64,000 nt of DNA from Archilochus colubris (Eukaryota > Chordata > Aves > Apodiformes > Trochilidae), in NCBI GenBank assembly GCA_023079485.1, contig CM041085.1:92701115-92765114 (forward strand), in the 5' to 3' direction. The notes beneath the pieces are model-generated. The model was not told the DNA's origin. It searched no databases and saw only the letters and a program-made list of their open reading frames with translations. The position numbers and the translations under genes are program-made. Of this stretch, positions 12,001-22,054 are shown one piece after another. Every line of letters begins with the position of its first letter. Position 1 is the stretch's first letter.

Positions 12001-13108
12001 AATAAATAATGCTTCTTGAGTATATTTTTTCTGCCCTCTTTTTATACAGAAGTGTGAATTTGCGGCTTGTTTATTTAAAAACATGAGTGCTGGGTTTTGA
12101 GGGACGTTTTTATTTCTAATATCCTTTTGTATTCTGCTTTTTTTTCCTGAACATTTTGCAACCTTTCTGATTTTTATTAGTGTACCTCTGTTCAAAACCA
12201 CTAATAGGTTATTTTTAAGCAGTCCTGGATGCTTTTAATTTGTGTGTTCTTCCTTGCTCTCCCTCACTTGATTCTTCTTTTTGTACTATTCTTAAACCAA
12301 AGATTTCTGAGTTTCCAGTAGCTAACAATGAAAGTTTTGCTGAGTTCTTCAAGCATCCCATCAGCCTACCTTAATGTCTTGGTGTCAGTCATGTTACACT
12401 TGCAGTAGTTGAGGTTTGCTTGCATGTGCTGCATTCAGGAGTAAGATTCAGTAGCCTAAACACAGTCAAAGGAGGCACAGCAAAGGTAGCAGCTGAGTTG
12501 GATGGATAGGTACAAAATTATTTTTTAAATATATAGTTGTTGCAAAGGTGTCTGTTGGTTCTCTCAGCCAGTTTCTCTGTTAAGTGACATGCTTAAGACC
12601 CCTTGCTATACCCGCTGTTAGTAGCACTTGTTCTAGTAGCTGCTTCTCTCTGCATTGTCTCATTACAACATACAAAAGCTTGGAGGTGGCACTAGATGAG
12701 AGACTCTTAGACTATCAGAGATCTGTCAGCTTAATTATGACTGCAGTTTAACCACACTAAAATATATATATGTATAGGAATGTATTTCTCATTAAAGCAT
12801 GAATTGTTCACTAATTGTGTATATAATGCATAGAACTTTAAGTGTCTTTCTTACTGCTAAATGAAGTGTATAAACTGAAATCTGACTCCCCCTTCCCCAC
12901 AGGAGAATTAATGACAGTTGCTCGATGGATGAGGGAATTTATTGCACAGCATCCAGACTACAAGCAAGATAGTGTGATTACTGATGAAATTAATTACAGC
13001 CTTATTTGGAAATGCAACCAAATCGCTCAAGGCCAGGCAGAGTGTCCTGAACTCTTGGGGGTAGGATTTAATAAGAAACAAAGTGGAAACAAAACTGGCT
13101 CTTTGTAA
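1..13108 (+). CDS. GCLC: Glutamate-cysteine ligase catalytic subunit, 3' part (13 exons)
   Basis: GCLC joins L-glutamate to L-cysteine using ATP, the rate-limiting cytosolic step of glutathione synthesis, and works with the modifier subunit GCLM. Exons read from the sequence: 1-68, 810-868, 963-1099, 3706-3780, 4669-4785, 5639-5777, 6295-6407, 7080-7172, 7882-7986, 10046-10127, 10223-10332, 10430-10550 and 12903-13108. All introns start GT and end AG and the phases agree. The joined frame is 1425 nt, or 474 residues plus TAA, corresponding to human residues 165-637. The NCC motif (human Cys248/249) and the Cys of VDTRC (human Cys553, known to bond GCLM) are kept. The bird protein has small length changes in two linkers and a divergent C-terminus. 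The N-terminal exons and promoter lie outside the window. No frameshift or internal stop was seen. Confidence 0.97.
69..809 (+). other. GCLC intron
   Basis: A 741-bp AT-rich intron with GTAAGG and TAG boundaries. I see no repeat or RNA gene in it. Confidence 0.85.
810..868 (+). CDS. GCLC: GCLC exon, [10 protein letters not shown] segment
   Basis: This 59-bp exon lies between a TTGTAG acceptor and a GTGAGT donor. It encodes [20 protein letters not shown], identical to the human segment as I know it, and ends with the first base of an Ile codon. Confidence 0.95.
963..1099 (+). CDS. GCLC: GCLC exon with the NCC motif
   Basis: This 137-bp exon follows a CTACACAG acceptor and precedes a GTAAAA donor. 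It begins [10 protein letters not shown] and ends [15 protein letters not shown]. The second Cys of NCC equals human Cys249. The linker between FPNDDGE and AKPDY is one residue longer than in human and is the most variable part. Confidence 0.95.
1100..3705 (+). other. GCLC intron, largest in window
   Basis: A 2.6-kb AT-rich intron. It has no recognised repeat, coding exon or RNA gene; the short open frames inside it show no protein similarity that I recognise. Confidence 0.85.
3706..3780 (+). CDS. GCLC: GCLC exon, [17 protein letters not shown] segment
   Basis: This 75-bp, phase-0 exon lies between AACAG and GTAAGT. It encodes 25 residues from [20 protein letters not shown] to ICPIV and is strongly conserved, in the catalytic core of the family. 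Confidence 0.95.
3781..4668 (+). other. GCLC intron
   Basis: An 888-bp intron with consensus GTAAGT donor and a T-rich acceptor tract ending TTTTAG. Nothing else was recognised. Confidence 0.85.
4669..4785 (+). CDS. GCLC: GCLC exon, [15 protein letters not shown] segment
   Basis: This 117-bp, phase-0 exon lies between TTTTAG and GTAAGT. It encodes [20 protein letters not shown] followed by [19 protein letters not shown]. The region is nearly invariant in eukaryotic GCLC and belongs to the active-site core. Confidence 0.95.
4786..5638 (+). other. GCLC intron
   Basis: An 853-bp intron. Around 5078-5118 it has a short imperfect run of the unit AGCAAAAT (TAGCAAAATAGCAAAA), the only local repeat noticed. 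Confidence 0.85.
5639..5777 (+). CDS. GCLC: GCLC exon, [21 protein letters not shown] segment
   Basis: This 139-bp exon follows TATATAG and ends inside a Gly codon before GTAAGTG. It encodes [20 protein letters not shown], then [20 protein letters not shown] and EHLIKE. Asn to His in NNN/NNH and LIKE for human LLQE are mild substitutions. Confidence 0.94.
5778..6294 (+). other. GCLC intron
   Basis: A 517-bp AT-rich intron with a T-rich stretch at 6100-6140. No further element was recognised. Confidence 0.85.
6295..6407 (+). CDS. GCLC: GCLC exon, [20 protein letters not shown] segment
   Basis: This 113-bp exon lies between TTTGTAG and a non-consensus donor GTTGTG at 6408. It encodes [20 protein letters not shown] and [17 protein letters not shown]. 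The exon end is fixed by the next exon (NIQSTNWQ). The donor lacks the usual purine at +3 and G at +5. Confidence 0.93.
6408..7079 (+). other. GCLC intron with weak donor
   Basis: A 672-bp intron starting GTTGTG. The exon frame stays open for 22 further codons to a TAA at 6474-6476. A poly-A run lies at 6806-6820. Confidence 0.85.
7080..7172 (+). CDS. GCLC: GCLC exon, [19 protein letters not shown] segment
   Basis: This 93-bp, phase-0 exon lies between TTTGCAG and GTAAGG. It encodes [20 protein letters not shown] and [11 protein letters not shown], a highly conserved region containing the proline stretch and the substrate-site [10 protein letters not shown] block. Confidence 0.95.
7173..7881 (+). 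other. GCLC intron
   Basis: A 709-bp intron with GTAAGG donor and CATCCAG acceptor. No internal element was recognised. Confidence 0.85.
7882..7986 (+). CDS. GCLC: GCLC exon, [24 protein letters not shown] segment
   Basis: This 105-bp, phase-0 exon lies between CATCCAG and GTGAGC. It encodes [20 protein letters not shown] and [15 protein letters not shown], matching human GCLC closely. Confidence 0.95.
7987..10045 (+). other. GCLC intron
   Basis: A 2.06-kb AT-rich intron, GTGAGC to TTTGACAG. I see no repeat family signature and no additional exon. Confidence 0.85.
10046..10127 (+). CDS. GCLC: GCLC exon, [14 protein letters not shown] segment
   Basis: This 82-bp exon lies between TTTGACAG and GTATCA. 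It encodes [20 protein letters not shown] then FRKDICK and ends in the first base of a Gly codon. The donor is weak at +4 to +6, but the downstream intron is only 95 bp. Confidence 0.94.
10223..10332 (+). CDS. GCLC: GCLC exon with lineage-variable linker
   Basis: This 110-bp exon lies between CACGAAG and GTAACA. It encodes [20 protein letters not shown] and [17 protein letters not shown]. The linker [15 protein letters not shown] is two residues longer than human KAQNSTELAAEEY; both ends of the exon are conserved. Confidence 0.94.
10430..10550 (+). CDS. GCLC: GCLC exon carrying the subunit-bridge cysteine
   Basis: This 121-bp exon lies between TTACACAG and GTATGT. It encodes [20 protein letters not shown] then [20 protein letters not shown]. 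The Cys in DTRC aligns with human Cys553, reported to form the disulfide with GCLM, so heterodimer bonding should be retained. Confidence 0.95.
10551..12902 (+). other. GCLC last intron
   Basis: A 2.35-kb intron. From about 10840 to 12440 it is richer in C and T on the + strand than the other introns. This could be an old degraded insertion, but I recognise no family. The last 450 bp are AT-rich and run into a pyrimidine-rich acceptor. Confidence 0.8.
12903..13108 (+). CDS. GCLC: GCLC terminal coding exon
   Basis: Acceptor CCTTCCCCACAG, then 206 coding bases to TAA at 13106-13108. The body ([20 protein letters not shown], then [20 protein letters not shown]) is conserved. The tail after ECPELL ([16 protein letters not shown]) is two residues shorter than human and divergent, as usual for this family's C-terminus. 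One Cys of the human CEC pair is absent (AEC here). Confidence 0.95.
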
Positions 13109-14600
13109 TGAATGAATGTTTCTTAAATAACAAAGTTTAAGCCTTTTAGCAAAGCACTAGTGAAGATACTGTGAATCTGGCACAGTTTCATGGTGTGAAG
13201 ACCAAAACAGGGATACTGCACTATAAAATGGGCCAATCTGCCTAAATATTCGTTTAAGGCATCCTAAAATGGGCATATTCTTATTGTTGAGGTTTATACA
13301 ATGTACATGTAAATAGTAAAATATTTTTGATTAACATCAATGTATTTTAATAACATTGTATCTAAAGTTATTGTGAATTAGCTGGTAACTTTTTTATGCT
13401 TATTCTAGAAAAAAAAAAATTGTCCTGGACAGCTTTGTAAATGTAATGGTACTTGTATATTATATGCATTCCAGTTACTGAATGTTTACTGTAATTTTTT
13501 TAACCTGGAATGTGCTAAGTAATCTACCTTATTGTGTAAGAAAAAAAAAAAAATCTTCTGGACCGGTCTGAATCACAGATACTTCTTCCTTCCATTTGGG
13601 ATTTGAAAGTATGTAGGAACATATACAAGCATGTGCATCCTATTAGTGAGTCTTTACAGCAGTTTCTCAGTTGCCAAATGACCTGCATCCACTATAAACT
13701 GTAAAACTCAGAAAAACAGATCTGCCTTCATTCAGATAATGCCTGCAGGTGCATTGTTGTGTTTTTCCTCCCCCAACTGAAGTAAATCAGTGCACAGTTC
13801 ATAATTTTTCCTGATGATTTAAGAGAAAAGCAGTGAAGGGGGAGATGTAGTGAAAGAAAGGAAGAAATGAGAGCTGAACATAAAGCTTTCTTTACAAAAG
13901 AACCAGAGAGATCTGCTCTGGACTTCAGCAGCACCCCTTAACTGCTCTTTCTCCCACATTATTGCTGTTCCCACAGCTGTCAGTGACTGCAGCACAAAAA
14001 CAAGGACCTGACCATTCTTCCTAAAGGTTGGATTTCACATTTGTCATTCATTATTAAAAATATCTTTGTCAGCATGTTTATTTTCTGTAAGGTACTTTAT
14101 GTAGATAGCTGAGTTACCTACATAACTGTAGGTATGAAAAATTTAATCCCTTCTAGAAAATAGTTATAAAGAAATTATGGAATGCACTAATTCTTTGAAT
14201 TGGAAGCCAGTGCTGGGGAGTGACTGTAAAGTATTTAAAACTATACATTCAACTGTAAATAAAGCAAACTTAAGGGGCCTTTTTGATTTAGCTTCTTAAC
14301 TGACTTCTAGGAGTGAATTGCAGTAGGGGTAGATTCCACAAAGCTTGATGCAAGCATATATAAATACTTAAGGTGTAATGATTTTTTTAAAAAGAACTAA
14401 TGGAGAAATTGCAATGAAGAGGTGCACTGAGAATAAACTTTAGACTTTGTTTTGTTGTTCACAGGTGTGCTTTAGAGAATAAAAAAAAAAAGAATGCTTT
14501 TTTTTCTGCAGTGGTGAATTTGCTTTAAGATGTAGACATATGGTAATATAGTTTCTGTAATAAGGAAATAAAAATAAAATTTGCAGAATGTGTTGCTGAC
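13109..14600 (+). other. GCLC: GCLC 3' untranslated region
   Basis: About 1.5 kb of AT-rich sequence after the stop, with repeated ATTTA-like and TGTA motifs and A-runs at 13410 and 13540. AATAAA signals occur at 14258, 14432, 14478, 14567 and 14573. The end is inferred from the last pair; the real cleavage site is not known from sequence alone. Confidence 0.75.
14567..14578 (+). terminator. Tandem polyadenylation signals, likely distal GCLC site
   Basis: Two back-to-back AATAAA hexamers (14567-14572 and 14573-14578) are followed within 30 bases by TGTG and GTTG motifs, a typical cleavage context. Earlier hexamers at 14258, 14432 and 14478 could give shorter transcripts. Confidence 0.6.
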
Positions 14601-15399
14601 TTGCATGATGTGAACCCACATATTAATACTCAAAAAAGGATGAGTTGTGTTCCTGGCTCAACTTACTCACTTTGTTCACAGTGAAACTTCTCATTGGTAA
14701 TGGGCATTGTCATGGTAGCATCTAACTACACAGCATCAGGTGCTGTGTTTAGAAGACCCCTAAAAAAAAGTCAAAATGCTTTCCTACTGGTACTGTATTA
14801 ACAGATGTCCTTTTTCCCTTTCAATTGACATTAAATCACCCTTCTGGCCTAGGAGTGGCTACTGTCCTGGGAGCAAGACCAGATTTTGTTGTGATGCCTA
14901 AAAGCTGTGGCTAAAAGTTTCCCTCATGAGTTCTTGTATCCATGTTTTCAGAAGAGACAATGAAGATCAAACACAAAGCTGCTGCTTGTTTGTTGAGGCA
15001 TTTGTGGTTATGGTATCTTAGCAGCTTGCATTCCCCAGGTGAAGAATTAAGGTGTGTGCTCCAACCTGTTCTGCTTGGTGTGGCAGCGTGAAGGCTCTCA
15101 CAGGGTGAACCAGAGTTGCTGCAGGGAAGTGCTGCAAGCTTTGCCACTAGTTTTGAGTGTACCTTAGAGGTCATATCTGCACCCACTCCAAAGTGGAGAA
15201 GCAAGCCTAGGGCAAGCCTCAGACTCTGGCTGACCTTTTTGCAAAGAGCATGAGCAACTCCCTTCAGCTATGAATTTGGAATTTTGGGTTCTGCAGTCAT
15301 GAAGTGTTTTAATGGAAATAAAAGGGAGGGGAAGAAGCATCAAGCACCTGAGGTGAAATGTGGTTGATTCCTTTCCCAAACATCTTAGTAAGGTGCCAG
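14601..15399. other. Intergenic, nothing recognised
   Basis: Unique-looking sequence between the GCLC 3'UTR and the LTR fragment, with no gene or repeat signature that I can support. Confidence 0.6.
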
Positions 15400-15850
15400 T
15401 GTCATGGTTTAAGCACACCAAATCCAGAGGACAATTGCTCTCTCTGTTGCTCCCATCCACCTTCCCAAGGGAAGATAAAAGGCAAATAAAGAGAGATGTA
15501 AAGGTTGGAAATTTAAGAGTGGAAAAGGAAAAGGGCAGTAACACATGGGATAAGGAACAAATCTGTACAAATACAGCTTACACAATACCTGATCTCCGTG
15601 GCAGACAAGTGTGAGAGCCCTTTGAGGCAGGTCTGACTTGGGAGAACAGTCCATGGCTCTTCCCAAGACTTGATGGATTTGGATTCTGTGGGGCACTGGG
15701 CAAACTGATGGGAAAGTATGAGGCTCTCCAAGACCTTGGAGCACAGTGAAGCACCAAGGAAGAAAGGAGCAGGAAGGGGGTCAAGCTTCCAGTCCTCTTG
15801 GCTTGTATAGAGTATGGGAGCAAATGGGAAGGAATACTGACACCTCTTTG
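15400..15850 (-). mobile_element. Old LTR fragment, avian ERV type
   Basis: The + strand begins TGTCATGGTTTAAG, the reverse complement of the 3' end of a common avian endogenous retrovirus LTR. It is followed by CTCCCATCCACCTTCCCAAG and an A/G-rich block resembling the same LTR. The right edge is uncertain and the copy is heavily diverged. Assigned from memory of the LTR consensus; a RepeatMasker run would settle it. Confidence 0.4.
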
Positions 15851-17145
15851 TCTGCCCCCTCCTAGATCCCTCAGGGGCCTAAAGATCTCTCTTTAGGTCC
15901 TTGTATTGATACAAAAATTTAGCCTTGTCTGCTCTTACCATAACAGTCATCAATGATCTCTGATGTGTTGTCCCCAGTTCAACCCCAGTAATTTGCTTCA
16001 TGCCTTCCACTCAAGTTTTGAGCTAGAAAATCCTATTTCGATTTCCAGAGGTCTTGGTGCTATAAACAATACTCTGATGCCCCATTTTCTTTTGAGAGTG
16101 TCTATTCAAGTACAAGTGTCTTTATTTCTGCATTATTTTAGCTATGCTTTTATGATGCCCTGAATCTGGTGGCTTCTTTTGTGTGTGCAGAGCTCTACAG
16201 TTTACTTTTTTGGGAGTGGTGCATCAAGAGCTTCATACAATATTTTGGTCCTGCAAAAGCAACCTGACCTCTGAAACAAGCACTGTGCAGCTTCTAGGAT
16301 TCTTGAAAAATGACCTCATCTTTTGTTTGCAGTCATTTTGTTTAATTTTTTTCCGGGGGTTAAATTTGATGTGCTGGTACAGATTCGCAGCAAATTTGAG
16401 CAAGATAGTTTGCTACACAGGGAGCTGGAGACAGGGGTGGTGATGGCTGAGTTTATTTCAGCAGCTTGTGTGGATGGTGAGAGCCGGGTTTCAGCAGGAA
16501 ATGATCCTTGTAGTCCCATCCCAAGAGCCAGACACTCCTAAACACCTCTTAAGGATAAACAGCAACACATAAGCATGCAAACAGATGCTAGTAATGATGT
16601 TCTCTACTCCAGAGGAGCAGATGAGGGGACAGAAGTGCAAGAGTTCACCTTGCTGCAGAGGGTATCAGAAACTGGCTGTAGATTGTAATGCTGAGCAGTG
16701 CAAGAGCCTGTGATTCACTAGAGGTAGAAGAATGTGCCATTTGAGCATTGTAAGTAGAAACCCTGTGTCTCTCAAGGTCTGAAAGACCTGGTGCTTCATT
16801 GGAATTTTCTTGAAGCCACTTTGAGGAGAAGCAGAAACAACATAAGTGAACAGTGATCTTTGCATTGGACAGGTTTCAGAGTAACAAGTTTTGTGAGTCT
16901 CATCAGGTGAGCTAAACCAAACCTCTCCACACAGCATCATCTGTTGTGCTGTAACCTCTTTGTTGTGCTCCTTAACCAAAGGGCACCAGAGTGCACACAG
17001 TTTAGAGTGCTCTACAGGAATCAGGTTTAAATTAATGGAGAGCTGACTCACAGTGTCTCTTACTTGTCCCTTACTAAAGAACTAACACTGAGACAAGTCA
17101 AAGGTGCCCTTACAAATACTTACTAGAAACAAAAATAAAAATTAT
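15851..17145. other. Intergenic, nothing recognised
   Basis: Unique-looking non-coding DNA. Short open frames on both strands overlap each other and have no recognisable domains. Confidence 0.6.
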
Positions 17146-17568
17146 AAAAAAGAAAAAGAAAGAAAAAGAAAAAAGAGAAGAGGAAAGGAAAGGAAAGGAA
17201 AGGAAAGGAAAGGAAGAAAGGAAAGGAAAGGAAAGGAAAGGAAAGGAAAGGAAAGGAAAGGAAAGGAAAGGAAAGGAAAGGAAAGGAAAGGAAAGGAAAG
17301 GAAAGGAAAGGAAAAGAAAGGAAAGGAAAGGAAAGGAAAGGAAAGGAAAGGAAAGGAAAGGAAAGGAAAGGAAAGGAAAGAAAAGAAAAGAAAAGAAAAG
17401 AAAAGAAAAGAAAAGAAAAGAAAAGAAAAGAAAAGAAAAGAAAAGAAAAGAAAAGAAAAGAAAAGAAAAGGAAAGAAAAGAAAAGAAAGAGAAAAGAAAG
17501 AGAAAAGAAAAGGAAAAAAGAATAGGAAAGAAAAAGAAAGAAAAAAAAAAAAAAAAGAAGGGAGGAGA
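17146..17568 (+). repeat. Homopurine satellite: GGAAA then AAAAG pentamers
   Basis: Positions 17146-17522 contain only A and G (377 bp). A single T at 17523 is followed by purines to 17568. The core is a GGAAA pentamer array from about 17182 to 17380, with interruptions near 17215 and 17312. It switches to an AAAAG array to about 17470 and then to mixed A/G. The long open frame across it (Lys/Glu/Arg/Gly repeats) is a consequence of the 5-bp unit, not a gene. Confidence 0.95.
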
Positions 17569-17604
17569 TTAATGATCTAGGTTTGATTGCTTCCTTTCTC
17601 TGTG

Positions 17605-17935
17605 TATTGTGTTGACCCTGGCCAGAAGCTGAGCACCCACAGCATACAGTCGCCTGCTCCCTCCCATGGGACAGAGGAGAGTAGGAAGAGTAAAAGCAAG
17701 GTTTGTGTGCAAACTGAAGGACAGTTTAGTAAGGGAAGGAAAGAGGAAAAGGGCAAGTGATGCAAAAGCAACCACTCACCACCCACAAGCAGCCTGATGC
17801 CCAGCCCCCCACCTCCTTCTGCTCTGCCAGTTTCACAGCAGAGCTTGGTTCCATAAGGTATGGGGCATCCCGTGGGTCAACTGGGGTCAGCTGTCCCAGC
17901 TGTGTTCCTTCCTGACCTCTTGCCCATCCAGCCTT
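17605..17935 (-). mobile_element. LTR fragment of an avian endogenous retrovirus, antisense
   Basis: The + strand starts TGTGTTGACCCTGGCCAG and later has TGGGTCAACTGGGGTCAGCT and GTCCCAGCTGTGTTCCTTCC. These are the reverse complement of a widespread avian ERV LTR as I remember it. The minus strand also shows the TTACTAAACTGTCC block seen near the LTR 3' end. The 5' part of the LTR beyond 17935 is not recognisable, so this is a partial, old copy without internal genes. Confidence 0.6.
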
Positions 17936-19520
17936 TTCTCCCTCTTCGTGCAGTTCTCTGTGTATGTACAGATAACTGCAGTGGGAATTTCCATCACTTA
18001 ATTTAGGAAAAATTTAAAGTGTTTACTGGATTTTCTTTTGAAGGACACAACAATTCCCGCCCATATTGCATAAAACAATTCAGTGAATCTCAAATCCCTG
18101 GGATTCCTACAGCCTTACTTTTTCTTACTCCTGTGGGCCAGTAATGAGATCTCCCTGGGTTTCAGCATGTGGGTTCTTGCCCTTGGAGGCCGGTCCTGTG
18201 GCCTTTGAGCAAGCCCTGGAGGTGGCAGCAGCTCAGCTCATCTCTGTCTCCACCACTGGTGCTAAAATCCATGGAGCTCTGCTCTACTGTGCTCTTTCCC
18301 AGTGTCTGGAAGTTCAATATGACTTGTGATGTTTGTCATCAAGCTACAATGTCCCAAGCCCCTGGTCCCAGGACAGATCTGTTCATACACAGACAGTGGT
18401 GCTGACCACCACCACTGACCATGCTGTCAGCAGCCTCAGCTGAGATGCTGCTCCCTGTCCTTTACAGCCACTCCTCCTTTTCCAGGTGTCACTGTGATGT
18501 GGTGGCAGCACATCCCAGCTTTTCCAAATCCAGTTAGCAATGTTTCCCGGCCAGGTTCAGAGAGCTGGCTTCCCATATGGTTTTCCTAATTAAAAAAAAA
18601 TCATTGAAATTGCACAGGAAAAATATGTTTTGTTTAGAAATCTGCAATTTGTTTGTAATGTTTACTAAAAAATCTGCTGAAGCTTATGCAGATTTCCTCC
18701 TTTTCTGCTACATATATTTGCATGAAATATCATGTTTGCACTGCTGTGCCTTAGTGAACTTATCTCCTCTGTGGCCTCTATGTACTGTTTATCCCCAGGG
18801 TCCTTCTGAGCTTGAGGAGACCAGCAGCAGGTATGCCAGTAGAGCTCTAATAAATTTCTGGGGACACTGGGAAAGAAGTGACACCCCAAGCCTGCAGTTT
18901 TGTAGCTAGCAGTACTTTGCTCTGCTCCCACCACTTTGCCTGAAGCCCAAATTAAGAAGGCTGCTGCAGTGCAGCTAACAGGGTCCCATGGATGAGCACA
19001 TTTCTGGGCAGGAGAACACCTGGTTTCTGGTAGGACTTTATCAAAGTTGACAGATGCAATATTTATTCTGACCATATTTGCAAAGTATAATGGAAATTGC
19101 TGCAAATCCCTGATTTATTTTATTTATTCTCTCCCAAATCAGTCTGGGGAGTGTAAAGGCTCCAAGATGGGTGGCCCTAAGAGTGAATCTTACTACAGGC
19201 AGCACTGCTGAGCCACACTCCATTTTTGGGTGTTTCTGGGTCCTCCTTGCTGAGTTACCACCATTCTGAGCAGAAGAAACGTAGTCTTGACTAGCATACT
19301 ACTTTGCTGGAGCCACCAGCAGGTTGCAAGCAGCTCCACAGCCCCAGGGGATTTCTGCTGCCTGCATCCCGTGTCTGCCACCCCTGCAGCAAGGGCTTAG
19401 GGACAGGAATGACAGCATCTCATCTCCCTTTCAATAATGCAGTGTCTTTCCAGAAGTTTAACTGTCTGACAATGCTGATGGCAAATTGATCAACTGGCTG
19501 AAAAGCTACGGCTTATGTTT
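17936..19520. other. Intergenic, nothing recognised
   Basis: The left part may contain decayed remains of the LTR next to it, but I cannot support that. No coding exon was recognised. Confidence 0.55.
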
Positions 19521-19843
19521 AAGCAAGAAGGAGGTTGTAGCCGGGTGGAGGTTGGTCTTTTTTCCCAGATGACTTTCAACAAGACAAGAGGGCATGGTCT
19601 TAAGTTGTGCCAGGGGAAGTTTAGGTTGGATATTAGGAAGAATTTCTTTATGGAGAGGGTGATCAGGCATTGGAATGGGCTGCCCAGTGAAGTGGTGGAT
19701 TCTCCATCCCTGGAGATATTTAAAAAGAGACTGGATGTGGCACTCAGTGCCATGGTCTAGTAACTGCAGCGGTAGTGGATCAAGGGTTGGACTTAATGAT
19801 CTCTGAGGTCCCTTCCAACCCAGCCAATTCTATGATTCTATGA
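19521..19843 (+). mobile_element. CR1 LINE, 5'-truncated 3' end
   Basis: Encodes the end of CR1 ORF2 ([20 protein letters not shown], then [20 protein letters not shown]). This is followed by the CR1 3'UTR (GAGGTCCCTTCCAACCCAGC) and the ATTCTATGATTCTATGA tail. It is a dead-on-arrival copy of the same subfamily as the one at 38830-39169. Confidence 0.93.
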
Positions 19844-22048
19844 TAAGAAATGGTTATAAGGTCTTTTCTAAGTCTAACTTAGAAAACAGCCTAACAAGCT
19901 GCTAGTCTAGCCCAGGAGTTCAGTTACATACGTCAAAGATATTCCAAAAATGACTCCTGTTATGTGACCTATTAAGAGTCCTGTAGTCATGCTGGCAGTG
20001 AGAAGGTAAAGATGACCCCAGTGAAGCAAAATAAGTGTGGTATCCAGAGACAAATCACAAATGAAGGTGTAGGTGCCTGATGGTTCCTTGTAACTGACTT
20101 CTAGAGTTTGTGTTCTGGCTGGAAAAACTCTAGTTTATAAAATATTTAAGTGATAACAACTGTTCTTACTCTGGAGAAGGGCCGAGATCCTATTAAATTC
20201 ACTTAGATCAAAAAATCCCAGGTTTTAATGTGGGTGATGGTACAGATTTTGATGAAGGGCGCTTCATGAGTGCCTTGTTACGTGACCACAGCCAGTCCAT
20301 GTGGGAGCAAGGAGCAAGGAGCTGCTCTGTGTATGTTTCCCTGGCAGTTCACATTCAGAAGAGGGTGGGGGCAGCAGGGAAGAAACATAAAGAAGTGAAG
20401 CCTATTAGCATCAACTCTGGAACGTCCTGCTTTACTTCCTGCTCTTTGATTTGCACTGTGGAAGCAGCTATGCCAAGATGACCTCAAGCTCTCCAACATT
20501 TTTCAGATCAATTTATTCTTTCCCTTAAACCATTTTCTAGGTTGGATTACATGCCTTCCTGTTGGTTCCCATCCATGCACACACAGGCAGTGATGGACAT
20601 CTAATCCCTGCCAGTTTACTCACAACATGGGCATTCAGAGGCCAAGAACTTGCAGTATTTTTTTTGGCAGCGTAAGAGACTGGGACTCCTTGCCCAGAGA
20701 CCGTCACACAAGCTGCCTAATGGAAAACAGGAAAACCTTCCAGTGGAAAAAAACTCTCTACCAAGGGGAAGCAAGGTTGGGTATCACCAGCATTTCATAC
20801 CCTTGACCCCACCCTGCAGCATTCCTGTGCATTACTCATCCCTCTGCAGCAGCCACAGCACATCTGATTTTAAAAAGCAGTAGCACAGAGGATCTCCAGG
20901 GATATTACCTGTAGGAGGCCATGCCAGCAGCTGGCTCCCCAGAGCCTCTCTGATTTTGTGGAGCCGTAGCTGTGGCCACACAATGCTTTTTCTCACACAC
21001 AAGCTGATTACTGAACACAAATTGCTTCTCCCTGTAGAGCCGGGTGCACTAGAGCAATGCAATGCAAACCCTGATGTGATCCCTGAGCTACCACAGCCGT
21101 AGCATCATCTGCAAAGCCAAATAACCCCGGCACGGGGAGTGGCAAGGGAATGACAATGACAAACCAGTCGGTGTCCTCTCTGGGATGCGGTAGTGGCACG
21201 GGCAGGGATGAGGTCTGCAGAAGCTCATTGCTAAGCCCAGGACCAGCTCTAGGTGGCCTCCTAAGTTCAGAGTCAACCCAGTCAGCTGGAGAAGGAAAAT
21301 AACTCTTCTCTAGGGAATAAAGAGAAAAAGAAGACAGAAACCCAACAGTATTTCAGGTCCAAATCCTCTGTGTGTTCTGGCCCAAGTGTCTACTTGTGGG
21401 CTTAGCCCCAGCCCATGCAATCATGGGCATGCAAACCTCTTTATGTCCTGGTGTGCTGGGCACCCCTCAGGGAGCTCATCAGGGCAGCTATGGTAGCTCT
21501 GCAGCTCTCATCTGCTGCTCTCCATCTGGGAAAGGGTGGAGGGAAGATGAGTGAGGTGGTGGGGCTGTCTGAGGGACACTCCAGCCAGGACATGCTGTGT
21601 AAACGTCCTATGAACAGGGCAGAGCTGGTGCATGTTTTTAAAGGGCATGCCATAGCAGAGCCTGGAGAACAGGCCAGCCTGCCCCTTTCTAGGCATTGAG
21701 TTCAGCTGCACAATTACACTGTTGAAAGCAAAATTGCCACTGCATGAATTAAAATGTGTAACATCCAAGGGCTTCTGGATGTGAAGTATCCTAAACAGCC
21801 ATGTGAGGTGAAAGAAGGACTCCCCTTTAAAATGCACTTAGGTCTTGCTCTTAAAATAGTCACTTCTAGACAACAAATTTCACTCGCTGTTAGAATGGAA
21901 CAAAATAACTTTTTTTTTTTTCTTTTCCCCTTTAATTATGGTACAGCCTGACTGGCACAAGTCCCACTGCTTCTGCTGGGTGAGGGATAGGGGCATAGGG
22001 CCATTTCCAGAGGCATCTGTGAAAAGAGCTCCTGAATGGAGCTCTTGT
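19844..22048. other. Intergenic, nothing recognised
   Basis: Non-coding DNA with no clear repeat family. Short ORFs on both strands shadow one another. Confidence 0.55.
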
Positions 22049-22054
22049 GTTCCT
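22049..22054. repeat. Target-site duplication, left copy
   Basis: GTTCCT directly before the 5' LTR; the same six bases follow the 3' LTR at 23095-23100. Confidence 0.85.

Noticed and set aside
17104..17580. 158-codon open frame of Lys/Glu/Arg/Gly repeats
   Set aside because: It only translates the GGAAA/AAAAG pentamer array; a purine-only 5-bp repeat has almost no stop codons in this frame.
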